Assembly (NCBI RefSeq): GCF_011043555.1
Contig: NZ_JAAKGS010000006.1
Location: forward strand, 124,001 to 188,000
DNA length: 64,000 nucleotides
Reading direction: 5' to 3'
Origin: Sphingobacterium sp. SGR-19
GTDB lineage: Bacteria > Bacteroidota > Bacteroidia > Sphingobacteriales > Sphingobacteriaceae
Part shown: positions 53,877 to 62,961 of the stretch, piece after piece
Layout: every line of letters begins with the position of its first letter
Numbering within the stretch: position 1 is the first letter of the stretch
The notes under the pieces: model-generated
Told to the model about the DNA's origin: nothing
Seen by the model: the letters and a program-made list of their open reading frames with translations, nothing else
Databases searched by the model: none
Program-made: the position numbers and the translations under genes

Positions 53877-55193
53877 CTAATCCAGATATTTTGGATTAAT
53901 CTGTTTATTTGCTTTTGCGCCAAGCTGCTTTAGATTTTCTACTTTCTTAATCACATTTCCGGTACCAGCTGACAGTTTTCGCATAGCTTCTTGATGTTTT
54001 TCGGACGCGCGTTGCAAATGGGTTTCTAATTGTTGCATATCGTTCAAAAACCCTACAAACTTGTCATATAGTAAACCTGCTTCTTTCGCTATTTCTAATA
54101 CATTGCGGTTTTGGCGCTCCTGTACCCACACACTTGCAATCGTCCGCAGTGTTGCCAACAACGTTGATGGTCCTACAATAACCACCCGTCTATCCCAAGC
54201 ATTGGAAAAAAGATCCGGTTTTTCCTTAATGGCGACACTCAAAGCAGATTCTATTGGCATAAACAACAAAACAAAATCCGGAGAATGGATACCATAGAGA
54301 TCCTGATAATTTTTTGCCGATAATTGGCGGATATGCGATTCGATAGACTGTACATGTTGACGTAAGTACTGAACTTGTTCTACTTCGTCTTCCTCATTCA
54401 CCCACCGTTCGTATGCCGTTAAGGATACTTTAGAATCAATAACCAGATGTTTATCATCCGGCAGTAAGACAATGGCATCTGGAATTTTCCGACTATTATC
54501 TTCGTCAAAAATAGCTTGCAATCTATATTCTTGATCTTTTATCAAACCCGAACGCTCCAGTACCCGCTCCAAAATAATTTCGCCCCAATAGCCTTGTTTT
54601 TTGCTATCACCTTTCAGTGCCCTGGTCAAATTATTCGCTTCGTTTTTAATCAGCATACTCTGCTGCATAAGCTGTTCCACGACGCCTTTCAATACATTAC
54701 GTTCCGCGGCTTCTTGCTGGTATGTTCGCTCTACTTTTTCCTCAAACGTTTTGATTTTCTCCTTTAACGGTGTAAGTATCTGATCTAAGTGCTGTTGATT
54801 GACTGCCGTAAATTTCTGGGTCTTTTCTTCGAGAATCGCATTCGCCATGTGCTGAAATTCCAAATGAAATTGCTTGCGCAATTGCTGCATTTCCTCCTGT
54901 TGGGCCTGGTATTTCTCTTGTTGGGCCTGCAAATATGCATTCGTACTTTCGAGCGTGCGTTCTACAGCTGTTCGTTCGCGTTGCTCGGATGCTAGTGCCT
55001 GCTCGATCAACTCTTTTCCTTGCTGTAACATCCGCTCTCTTTCCTGTACTTTGGTTAGTTCTATTATAGCGGTGTTCTTTTCCTTTTCGGCTTGCTGCAA
55101 CGCATTTCTCGGTACTTTTTGGGTCTGTATCCAAAGTAGCCCTATGATGATACCGATCAAAATTATAATGATGCAAATTGATAATGTATCCAT
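53877..55193 (-). CDS. rmuC: DNA recombination protein RmuC
   Basis: The 438-residue protein has an N-terminal membrane segment (LSICIIIILIGIIIGLLWIQ), a long coiled coil (about residues 30-170, rich in Q/E/K), and the RmuC nuclease-like domain: GYWGEIILERVLERSGL, DAIVLLPDDKHLVIDSKVSL and ALSVAIKEKPDLFSNAWDRR. It limits inversions or repairs stalled replication. It neighbours the ureohydrolase with a 10-nt gap. Confidence 0.95.
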   Translation of the reverse strand: MDTLSICIIIILIGIIIGLLWIQTQKVPRNALQQAEKEKNTAIIELTKVQERERMLQQGKELIEQALASEQRERTAVERTLESTNAYLQAQQEKYQAQQEEMQQLRKQFHLEFQHMANAILEEKTQKFTAVNQQHLDQILTPLKEKIKTFEEKVERTYQQEAAERNVLKGVVEQLMQQSMLIKNEANNLTRALKGDSKKQGYWGEIILERVLERSGLIKDQEYRLQAIFDEDNSRKIPDAIVLLPDDKHLVIDSKVSLTAYERWVNEEDEVEQVQYLRQHVQSIESHIRQLSAKNYQDLYGIHSPDFVLLFMPIESALSVAIKEKPDLFSNAWDRRVVIVGPSTLLATLRTIASVWVQERQNRNVLEIAKEAGLLYDKFVGFLNDMQQLETHLQRASEKHQEAMRKLSAGTGNVIKKVENLKQLGAKANKQINPKYLD

Positions 55194-55203
55194 AAATCCG
55201 TTC

Positions 55204-56391
55204 CTACTGCAGTTTTTGATGGGTTCTCCACCAAAGATCAGGCATATCCCCGCCTACCGCTTGCTGATAATCTTCATACCGGCATGGTACCCAGTAATAG
55301 CGTTCGTTGACCGACCTCGACCCAAAATATGGCACTTGCATCCACCAACGATCGGACTTCTTACTTTTGACAAAAACCAGTTCATAATCATCGTTTTCTA
55401 GTGTAGTACGATAAATAATATAAGACGATTTAGGGATAACCGGCGTATCGTTTTTGCGGCTATAAAATCCGTCAATAAAACACCATATCATCTGCGCTAC
55501 CAGACTGCCGGTATGCCCCATAGGATCGAAAGTAGGATTATATTCATAAAAGCCGATCGACGAACACTTATCTGACATCCCCGCATAACGTGCCAGTTGA
55601 CAAGCTTCATCTCCATACAGCCCATTTGGATTTGCATTAGCGTTACCGGGTGCTTCCGAAGCTCGTATGGCACTTATATCAAAACTAACCATATCTGCCG
55701 CACGAATCAGTGGTTCTGCTTGATCAAGCTTGCCCGCCATCATTCCAATACGCATGGTACTAAAAAACAACTTATCATACATATTGATGGACTCCTTGCT
55801 TACTAAATAGGTTTGATAGGCGAGGTTACTTAAATTAAACAGGTAATCCGGTTGATGCAGTATAATATGATTGAGATACGTATTGGAGTTTAGCGGTGTG
55901 TTCTCTACATGATCTTGGTCCAAATCAAATCGAGCATCAATAACAGCCACTTCGACACGTTGCTCCAATCCCTCATAGCCGGTATATTGGGCATAGGTAA
56001 GATCCTGCCCGCCTCCTATAATGACGGGCAATATGTCCTGTTTCACCAATTCTTCCACCACCGTTTTCAACGCGATATAAGTATCCTGTATCGTTGCGCC
56101 AGCTTGAATATTCCCTAAATCAGCAATACGTACATCATAATCGCCTTGATAGAGATTGTAGAAATATTTTCGTATAGCATTTGGCGACTTCTTCGCGCCC
56201 CCGTTGTTAACAGAAGCCCGTTCCTCTTCAACTCCCACTAAGGCTATATGTGGCTTTTTTTCGGGATCTTCTAGATCAGGGAAAGATAACTCATAAGCTT
56301 GTATAATTTTTCCAAATTGCGAGTTATAAAAATCGGTTCCAGAACAAAAATCCTGTAATACGATAGGTGTAAAGAAATCAGTTAAAGACAT
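55204..56391 (-). CDS. Degenerate arginase/agmatinase-superfamily protein
   Basis: The 395-residue protein aligns with ureohydrolases (often annotated formimidoylglutamase), but metal ligands differ. The GGxHS motif reads IIGGGQDLTY (His to Gln129), DAHxD reads DARFD (His to Arg154; Asp152, Asp156 kept) and SxDxDxxDP reads SFDISAIRA (second Asp to Ser240). Three of the six bimetal ligands are therefore lost; dinuclear Mn catalysis is unlikely unless rearranged. The C terminus is extended (YWVPCRYEDYQQAVGGDMPD). Function unknown. Confidence 0.85.
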   Translation of the reverse strand: MSLTDFFTPIVLQDFCSGTDFYNSQFGKIIQAYELSFPDLEDPEKKPHIALVGVEEERASVNNGGAKKSPNAIRKYFYNLYQGDYDVRIADLGNIQAGATIQDTYIALKTVVEELVKQDILPVIIGGGQDLTYAQYTGYEGLEQRVEVAVIDARFDLDQDHVENTPLNSNTYLNHIILHQPDYLFNLSNLAYQTYLVSKESINMYDKLFFSTMRIGMMAGKLDQAEPLIRAADMVSFDISAIRASEAPGNANANPNGLYGDEACQLARYAGMSDKCSSIGFYEYNPTFDPMGHTGSLVAQMIWCFIDGFYSRKNDTPVIPKSSYIIYRTTLENDDYELVFVKSKKSDRWWMQVPYFGSRSVNERYYWVPCRYEDYQQAVGGDMPDLWWRTHQKLQ

Positions 56392-56543
56392 ATAAACAAA
56401 GTAAAAGGTTAGAAATTAAAAGTCAAAAGTGAAAGTTTCCACAAATTGTGTAAAGAATAAAAAATACCCGTTTCTTATACTTGCAAACCCGTTACCAATA
56501 GGTTATCTTTGGGCGAAGCAATTTCAACTACAATTCGGCATAG

Positions 56544-57518
56544 GTGATATTAGTAACAGGAGGAACAGGTTTTTTGGGATCCACATTGATTAAGTTTCTA
56601 ATCAACGAAGGGAATGCTGTTCTGGCAATCAAGCGCGAACAATCGGAAATTCCCGAAATATTACGTTCTTCTTCTTTAGTAGAATGGTTGCATGCTGATA
56701 TCACAGATTATTTTGCTTTGGCAGATGCGTTTAGTGGGATAACACATGTATATCATTGCGCTGCGAAAATATCCTACCAAAAAGAGGACTGGGCAGATAT
56801 GTTGCATACTAACATCGAAGGCACGAAACACATCGTCAATCTTTGTTTGGAGCATAATGCCCGCTTAATACATGTAAGCTCCATTGCTGCTTTAGGCTCG
56901 CCAAAATTTGGCGAATTGATTTCTGAACAGAGCAAATGGGATGATGGTGCAGACCACGCCAAATATGCACGTTCCAAATATGAGAGCGAGATGGAGGTAT
57001 GGCGTGGTATCATGGAGGGATTGGACGCTGTTATTGTCAATCCATCTGTTATTATGGGTGTAGGGCCCGGCAAAAAAGCTTCTGGCGCTATCTTTAACTT
57101 AGTTCATAAAGGAATCAAGGTTTATCCTCCGGGAACGGTAGGAATTGTAGATGTAGAAGATGTTGCTAAAATTATGATATTGTTAATGGATAATGGTGAT
57201 ATCAAAGGCGAACGTTTTGTCCTTAATAGTGAGAATCTTACCAATAAAAACTTATTGGAACGTATTGCTAAGTTATTAGACAAGCCAGCCCCAAGGATTA
57301 AGGCCAGACCTTTTATGCTTAGCATCGCATGGAGGGCAGCCAAAATGATCGCCTTTTTCAAAGGAGGTCGCCCGGCATTAACACGTGAAACTGCTAAAGC
57401 CTCGGCTTCTTATCTGGCCTATTCGAATAAGAAAGTGACCGACACTACGGGATACCGCTTTAAGCCCGTTGATTTAACTTTGAAAGAAATGAGTATTGAT
57501 TTTAAAACTTATAAATGA
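56544..57518 (+). CDS. NAD-dependent epimerase/dehydratase (extended SDR)
   Basis: The 324-residue protein has a Rossmann motif ILVTGGTGFLGSTL, HVSSIAALG, the catalytic YARSK (Tyr141, Lys145) and a C-terminal substrate domain. Relatives act on nucleotide sugars, dihydroflavonol-like or 3-hydroxysteroid-like substrates. The start is GTG at 56544. Its stop overlaps the start of the next gene (ATGA), so they are coupled. Confidence 0.9.
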   Translation: MILVTGGTGFLGSTLIKFLINEGNAVLAIKREQSEIPEILRSSSLVEWLHADITDYFALADAFSGITHVYHCAAKISYQKEDWADMLHTNIEGTKHIVNLCLEHNARLIHVSSIAALGSPKFGELISEQSKWDDGADHAKYARSKYESEMEVWRGIMEGLDAVIVNPSVIMGVGPGKKASGAIFNLVHKGIKVYPPGTVGIVDVEDVAKIMILLMDNGDIKGERFVLNSENLTNKNLLERIAKLLDKPAPRIKARPFMLSIAWRAAKMIAFFKGGRPALTRETAKASASYLAYSNKKVTDTTGYRFKPVDLTLKEMSIDFKTYK

Positions 57519-58810
57519 AGAATTATTACATCATCGATTTCGACAGCACGTTCACGCAAGTCGAAGCTTTAGATGAATTAGCAAGAATATCCTTAGAAAA
57601 CCATCCTGACAGGGACCAAATTTATCAACAGATAGAAGACTATACCAATCTCGCTATGGAAGGAAAGATTTCCTTTCGAGAGAGTTTAACGGGGCGTGTC
57701 CAACTTTTGAATGCGAATAAAAGCCATTTGGATAAACTAGTAACCCATCTGAAAAAAAAGGTTTCCCGATCGTTTGGTCGAAATAAAGAATTTTTCAAAA
57801 AACATCAAGACACGGCATTGATTGTGTCGGGTGGATTCAAGGAATTCATTACGCCGGTCGTAACACCATACTATATCCAGAAAGAAAACATTTATGCCAA
57901 TACATTCAAGTTTGATAAAGAGGGCAATATTATTGGATATGATGAAAACAATCCACTTTCGGATGAAGGTGGTAAAGTTAAACTGCTAAACGAACTCAAA
58001 TTGGACGGCAGGATATTCGGCATTGGGGATGGTTATTCGGATTTCCAGCTAAAGGAATCGGGGCTGATTGAAAAGTTCTTCGCGTTTACAGAAAACATTT
58101 CCCGCAAAAGTGTGACGGACAAAGCAGATCACATTACGCCTAGCTTCGATGAGTTCTTATATGTGAACGATCTCCCACGTGCTATTTCTTATCCTAAAAA
58201 CCGTATTCTGTGTCTTATAGTGGGCGACGTTCCAGAAATTGCTGTCCATATTTTAAAAAGGGACGGCTTCTCTGTTCGGGTAAAAGATACCTTCGAAGAC
58301 AAATACACCAAAGATATAGGTTTACTTTTGTTAGCTGACGGTATACGTATTGATGACGAACAGCTTTCCCAAGCTGACAAACTAAAAACTATCGGGTATC
58401 TGGGTGATATAAAAGGGTATGTAAACAAAAATATCTGCACGGAAAAAGGCATTGTTGTCTTCGACGATAAAAAGTATAAAAAGCGCAATGCAGAGTTTAT
58501 TCCGAAACGTATGGCCGACTTCATTAACAATGGAGATACCTATATGAGCCGAAACTTTCCGAACTTGATATTGCCTCGGCTTACGCAAGCGCATCGTCTG
58601 TTGCATATTCACAAAAATGTGCCGGGTATCATGGCACAGATAAACAATGTATATGCCGAAAATGACATCAATATCATTTCACAATTTCTAATGACAAAAG
58701 GAGAAATTGGCTACGCGGTTACGGATATTCACATCGCATATGATAGAAATGTTTTAAAGCAATTAAAACAGATCGACAACACGATAAAATTTAGGATACT
58801 GTATAAATAG
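57515..58810 (+). CDS. serB: Phosphoserine phosphatase fused to a SerA-derived/ACT module
   Basis: The 431-residue protein has an N-terminal HAD domain (about 1-215): IIDFDST with Asp8/Asp10, VSGGFKEF, and FGIGDGYSDFQL. Residues about 225-345 resemble the catalytic-domain part of 3-phosphoglycerate dehydrogenase without a recognisable NAD-binding GxGxxG, then NFPNLILPRLTQAHRLLHIH leads into an ACT domain (about 358-431) like that of SerA. It dephosphorylates phosphoserine; the tail probably senses serine (inference). Coupled to the upstream epimerase by an ATGA overlap. Confidence 0.85.
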   Translation: MKNYYIIDFDSTFTQVEALDELARISLENHPDRDQIYQQIEDYTNLAMEGKISFRESLTGRVQLLNANKSHLDKLVTHLKKKVSRSFGRNKEFFKKHQDTALIVSGGFKEFITPVVTPYYIQKENIYANTFKFDKEGNIIGYDENNPLSDEGGKVKLLNELKLDGRIFGIGDGYSDFQLKESGLIEKFFAFTENISRKSVTDKADHITPSFDEFLYVNDLPRAISYPKNRILCLIVGDVPEIAVHILKRDGFSVRVKDTFEDKYTKDIGLLLLADGIRIDDEQLSQADKLKTIGYLGDIKGYVNKNICTEKGIVVFDDKKYKKRNAEFIPKRMADFINNGDTYMSRNFPNLILPRLTQAHRLLHIHKNVPGIMAQINNVYAENDINIISQFLMTKGEIGYAVTDIHIAYDRNVLKQLKQIDNTIKFRILYK

Positions 58811-58826
58811 TGATGGGCGGCAGCCC

Positions 58827-59402
58827 TCACCTACTAAATGGTATGGCTGAATATGGCGTTATCACCATATCAAGAGGTACATCCAAGGGGTCTACATCAT
58901 CAATTTTTTCGACGGGTTCAAAGAGCGATACACCGATTTTTTGGCAATCGGATCGACATTTCGCTAAAAAACGATCGTAAAACCCTTTACCGTATCCGAT
59001 TCTATTTCCTGCTTTGTCTACGACCAATAAAGGTACTAATACAACATCCAATAATGTTTCGGCTACCGTTTCTCCGTCAACCGGTTCTACAATTCCCCAA
59101 ACGTTTTCTTCTAACACTACATTATCCGCCAGCAGAAAATGTTTCATGGAACGGTCTTTCAGTTCGGAACGACTAACAACAATATGTATATCGGGATAAT
59201 ATATCCGGGTATTTGTTATAAACGACCACATATCAGGCTCGTTTTGCCCCACTATGGGTAAAAACGTATGGACGTAATGATTTCCGTTCCAATCAAATTG
59301 TAAAAGCTGATTCAATATACCGGCATTGAACAAACTGATTTGTGCTTCCGATAGAAGGGAACGCTTTCGTTTATAATTTCTCCGTAATTCCGCCTTTGTC
59401 AT
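58827..59402 (-). CDS. 5-formyltetrahydrofolate cyclo-ligase
   Basis: The 191-residue ATP-dependent enzyme recycles 5-formyl-THF. It has RRNYKRKRSLLSEAQ, VHTFLPIVGQNEPD, VLVPLLVVDKAGNRIGYGKGFYDRFL (signature) and PLDMVITP near the end. It converges on the serB-like gene with a 16-nt gap. Confidence 0.94.
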   Translation of the reverse strand: MTKAELRRNYKRKRSLLSEAQISLFNAGILNQLLQFDWNGNHYVHTFLPIVGQNEPDMWSFITNTRIYYPDIHIVVSRSELKDRSMKHFLLADNVVLEENVWGIVEPVDGETVAETLLDVVLVPLLVVDKAGNRIGYGKGFYDRFLAKCRSDCQKIGVSLFEPVEKIDDVDPLDVPLDMVITPYSAIPFSR

Positions 59403-59412
59403 GCTCGATTAT

Positions 59413-59451
59413 AAAAAAACGGCCTTGCGCCTGAGAGGCTAACAAGACCGT
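59413..59451 (-). terminator. Intrinsic terminator after efp
   Basis: ACGGCCTTG and CAAGACCGT form a stem with an inner GCCT/AGGC hairpin; the minus strand ends in seven T residues. Confidence 0.82.
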
Positions 59452-59476
59452 ATAATCAACCTAAACCTAATATTCT

Positions 59477-60037
59477 TTATTTTACACGTTCGATATAATC
59501 TCCGGTACGTGTATCCACTTTCACCTTATCTCCCTGATTGATAAACAACGGTACACGAATCTCAACCCCTGTTTCCACTGTCGCATTTTTCAAAGCATTT
59601 GTTGATGTATCACCTTTTACTGCCGGTTCCGTGTATGTTATCTCTAATTCTACCGATGCCGGTAGGCTTGCCATAATAGGTTCTTCACTTTCAAACGCGA
59701 CCAACACATTCATGCCCTCTTTCAAAAATCGCGCTGCATCACCGAACAATGATTTTGGAATATTGAATTGATCGTAGGTGTTGTTATCCATAACGACGAA
59801 AAAATCCGCGTCATCATACAAATATTGATAATCGTTCGTTTCTACACGGGCAATCTCCACTTCTTCGTCTGTTCTAAAGCGGTATTCTACCAATTTGCCT
59901 GTACGCACATTACGCATTCTCGCTTGATAAAATGCACGTAAATTTCCAGGTGTACGGTGGATGTATTCTTCTACAGTAACTAGCTCTCCATTGAAACGAA
60001 GTATATTTCCTGATTTTACTTCAGATGCTTTTGACAT
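59477..60037 (-). CDS. efp: Elongation factor P
   Basis: The 186-residue three-domain protein relieves ribosome stalling at proline runs. KOW-like N-terminal SGNILRFNGELVTVEEYIH, the beta3 loop RTPGNLRAFYQARMRN, and C-terminal GVEIRVPLFINQGDKVKVDT are EF-P features. The tip after Pro30-Gly31 is Asn32 rather than the modified Lys (K34 in E. coli PGKG); Arg34 is two residues on. The last gene of the lipid A cluster, with a terminator beyond it. Confidence 0.94.
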   Translation of the reverse strand: MSKASEVKSGNILRFNGELVTVEEYIHRTPGNLRAFYQARMRNVRTGKLVEYRFRTDEEVEIARVETNDYQYLYDDADFFVVMDNNTYDQFNIPKSLFGDAARFLKEGMNVLVAFESEEPIMASLPASVELEITYTEPAVKGDTSTNALKNATVETGVEIRVPLFINQGDKVKVDTRTGDYIERVK

Positions 60038-60085
60038 AACAATCTATTTGAGTTTAGTGTAACAAAAGTACGAATTATCCGCTTC

Positions 60086-60730
60086 TTATAAAAACGATAA
60101 TTTCTCCTGCTTATAAGAAACTATATTTATTTGTTCATCACAAAAAGCATATTCTTTCTCCTGGTTTGAAGCTATAACTAATATCCGATCGGCTTTGATG
60201 GTACGTTCTATCAATGATAGGTACCAATCCTCTCCAGCGATATCTAGATTACTCATAGGTTCATCAAGCAGTACTATATTACTAGCTGAACAGCAGGCTA
60301 ATGCCATCTTAACACGTTGTTTCATTCCTGACGAGAAAAAACGAATTTCTTTATCTAGGGCTTTTTTTAAATGCAACGTCTTAACAACTTCTTCGAAATC
60401 AAATCCGGACAAGTAGGATTTGAACTTGAAATGAAATGTAATCAGCTCCCGCAGTGTAAACTCTTCAATCAACTCCATGTATGGAGCCGCCATTGTTAAT
60501 TGTTGATAAACATTTTCCGAAAGGACAGATTGGGCACGTATATTTTCGTAGGTGATTTTTCCTTCACTCGGTGCAAGACTTCCGCAAATTACTTTTAATA
60601 ACGTCGATTTTCCAGATCCATTTGGGCCTAGTACCGCATATTTTTTGCCGAATGAAAAGGTATAATCTATATGGCGAAAAATCCATTCTCTATTATACCG
60701 TCTACCTAAATTTTGTAAAGTTATACTCAA
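60086..60730 (-). CDS. ABC transporter ATP-binding protein
   Basis: The 214-residue ATPase has Walker A GPNGSGKST (35-43), signature FFSSGMKQRVKMAL and Walker B NIVLLDEPMSNLD. It starts at TTG 60730, 11 nt after lpxA, as no ATG/GTG precedes it. No permease gene is adjacent. Its place between lpxA and efp suggests export linked to the cell envelope (inference). Confidence 0.9.
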   Translation of the reverse strand: MSITLQNLGRRYNREWIFRHIDYTFSFGKKYAVLGPNGSGKSTLLKVICGSLAPSEGKITYENIRAQSVLSENVYQQLTMAAPYMELIEEFTLRELITFHFKFKSYLSGFDFEEVVKTLHLKKALDKEIRFFSSGMKQRVKMALACCSASNIVLLDEPMSNLDIAGEDWYLSLIERTIKADRILVIASNQEKEYAFCDEQINIVSYKQEKLSFL

Positions 60731-60741
60731 TAAGTGCTTTT

Positions 60742-61539
60742 TTAAAGTGTAGAGATTCTTCCCTGATTAAAACCCTTGATTACACCTCGATTGGAATTAC
60801 GGACAAAAGAAAGTATTTCGTCCCGCAATTCTGTAGGTGTGAATTCCGCTTCGACTAAATCCAGTGCTTTGGTCAGGTTACGGTGCTGTACAAATAATAC
60901 ACGATAAATATCCTGTATTTCTGTAATTTCTTCTGTGCTAAACCCTCTGCGACGTAGCCCGACGGAATTAATTCCTGCATAAGCAATAGGTTCTCTCGCC
61001 GCTTTTATAAATGGTGGCACATCTTTCCTCACCAACGTACCGCCTGTTACAAAGGCATGCGACCCGATTTTACAGAATTGATGTACTGCAACCATCCCTG
61101 CAAGGACAACATAGTCTCCAACAGTAATATGTCCCGCCAGTGTACTGGAATTAGAGAAAATACAGTTATCTCCTACTAAGCAATCGTGGGCAATATGGCT
61201 GTACGCTTGAATAAGACAATTTTTCCCGATAACCGTTTTGTATCGGTCCTTCGTGCCTCGGTTGATCGTCACACATTCCCGAATCGTTGTATTGTCTCCA
61301 ATCTCGGCAGTGGTGATCTCACCTTCGAATTTTAAATCCTGTGGCTCGCCCGCGATAACAGATCCTGGAAAAATACGGCAGTTCTTTCCAATGCGGGCTC
61401 CACTCATGATGGTAACATTGGACCCAATCCAAGTTCCTTCTCCAATTTCTACATCCCGATGAATGGTGGAGAACGGTTCTACTACCACGTTTTGTGCTAT
61501 TTTAGCTTCGGGATGTATGTATGATAACGGTTGTATCAT
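60742..61539 (-). CDS. lpxA: Acyl-ACP--UDP-N-acetylglucosamine O-acyltransferase
   Basis: The 265-residue left-handed beta-helix enzyme makes the first step of lipid A. Hexapeptide repeats include IGEGTWIGSNVTIMSG, NTTIRECVTINRGT, the catalytic His in SHIAHDCLVGDN and SHAFVTGGTLVRKDVPPF. It is separated from lpxC/fabZ by one base pair. Confidence 0.97.
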   Translation of the reverse strand: MIQPLSYIHPEAKIAQNVVVEPFSTIHRDVEIGEGTWIGSNVTIMSGARIGKNCRIFPGSVIAGEPQDLKFEGEITTAEIGDNTTIRECVTINRGTKDRYKTVIGKNCLIQAYSHIAHDCLVGDNCIFSNSSTLAGHITVGDYVVLAGMVAVHQFCKIGSHAFVTGGTLVRKDVPPFIKAAREPIAYAGINSVGLRRRGFSTEEITEIQDIYRVLFVQHRNLTKALDLVEAEFTPTELRDEILSFVRNSNRGVIKGFNQGRISTL

Positions 61540-61540
61540 G

Positions 61541-62947
61541 CTAATTACCTTTTACTTTTACAATTTGAGCCATAAGCTCCGCTTCACTCACTACCTTGTC
61601 GCCTACCAAGCCTACCCCCTTCATTCTGGCAATTCCGCGACGAATGGGTTCTAGCAACTCACAACTGAAAATAATCGTATCACCGGGAGTCACTTGATTC
61701 TTAAAACGAGCATTTTCGATTTTTAGGAACAGTGTAAGCCAATTTTCTGGATCAGGAACTGTATTTAGCACTAAAATACCTCCTGTCTGTGCCATGGCTT
61801 CGATCTGCAACACTCCTGGGAATACTGGAGCTTCCGGGAAATGCCCCATAAAAATATCTTCATTCATCGTAACGTTTTTTAACCCCACGACATGTGTTTC
61901 GGACAACTCTAAAATTTTATCGACCATCAACATCGGTTGACGATGCGGTAATATCTTCATGATCTGCACCGTATCGTAAACCGGTGTCATATTCGGATCG
62001 TAAACCTTTAAGTTCTTACGATTCTTATCTTTCTTGATTTGTGCTTTTATTTTCTTTGCGAAAGCAGCATTAGCAGCATGCCCCGGACGGGCTGCCATAA
62101 TATGTCCTTTCAATGGACGTCCGACTAACGCAAGGTCACCGATCATATCTAACAATTTATGTCGTGCAGGCTCATTTTGGTAACGCAATTGGATATTATC
62201 CAAAATTCCTTCGCTAGCAACTTCTACCGATTTGTTAAATAAACCGGATAATTTATCCAACTCTTCCTTACTTACCTCTTTATCCACAATAACGATAGCG
62301 TTGGACAGATCTCCTCCTTTGATTAAATTATGGTTAACCAAACTTTCTAATTCATGCAGAAAGCAGAATGTCCGTGAGCCAGAAATTTCATTCCTAAATT
62401 CCGTAATACTACTAATCGAGGCATGTTGGCTCCCTAGTACTGGAGAATTAAAATCAATCATACAAGTTAAGCGATAGCCATCCAGCGGCATCGCGATGAT
62501 TTCTACTTTCCTATCTTTCTCGACATAAACAATATTATCTCGGATTTCGTAGTAGTCTCTATCCGCTTCCTGATCTATAAAACCCGCTTCTACTATCTTT
62601 TCTACAAAAATCCTGGAACTACCATCTAATATGGGAACTTCCGGACCATCTATTTCAATTAGAACGTTATCGACCTGAAGTCCAACCAAAGCGGCCATCA
62701 AGTGTTCGATGGTGCTGATCGATGCCCCATTTTGGGAAATGGTTGTGCCACGCGATGTATCAGATACATTATCTGCGTCCACGGCGACGATCGGCTTTCC
62801 TTCCAGATCTACTCTTTTAAATTTATACCAATGAAATTCCGGTGCAGGTTTAATCGTTACATTCACAGCTTTACCTGTATGCAATCCTATTCCTGAAATG
62901 GATATTTCAGATTGTATCGTCCTCTGTTTTACATTCATATCTAACAT
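61541..62947 (-). CDS. lpxC: Bifunctional UDP-3-O-acyl-GlcNAc deacetylase / FabZ dehydratase
   Basis: The 468-residue fusion, typical of Bacteroidota, has LpxC (about 1-300; zinc ligands in STIEHLMAAL, HKLLDMIGDL; GHIMAARPGHAAN) then 3-hydroxyacyl-ACP dehydratase FabZ (about 320-468; MKILPHRQPMLMVDKI, GHFPEAPVFPGVLQIEAMAQ). It couples lipid A deacetylation with fatty acid synthesis. Two Met codons, 62947 and 62938 (MNVKQRTIQ), are possible starts. Confidence 0.97.
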   Translation of the reverse strand: MLDMNVKQRTIQSEISISGIGLHTGKAVNVTIKPAPEFHWYKFKRVDLEGKPIVAVDADNVSDTSRGTTISQNGASISTIEHLMAALVGLQVDNVLIEIDGPEVPILDGSSRIFVEKIVEAGFIDQEADRDYYEIRDNIVYVEKDRKVEIIAMPLDGYRLTCMIDFNSPVLGSQHASISSITEFRNEISGSRTFCFLHELESLVNHNLIKGGDLSNAIVIVDKEVSKEELDKLSGLFNKSVEVASEGILDNIQLRYQNEPARHKLLDMIGDLALVGRPLKGHIMAARPGHAANAAFAKKIKAQIKKDKNRKNLKVYDPNMTPVYDTVQIMKILPHRQPMLMVDKILELSETHVVGLKNVTMNEDIFMGHFPEAPVFPGVLQIEAMAQTGGILVLNTVPDPENWLTLFLKIENARFKNQVTPGDTIIFSCELLEPIRRGIARMKGVGLVGDKVVSEAELMAQIVKVKGN

Positions 62948-62961
62948 TCTATTTAGGAAAT

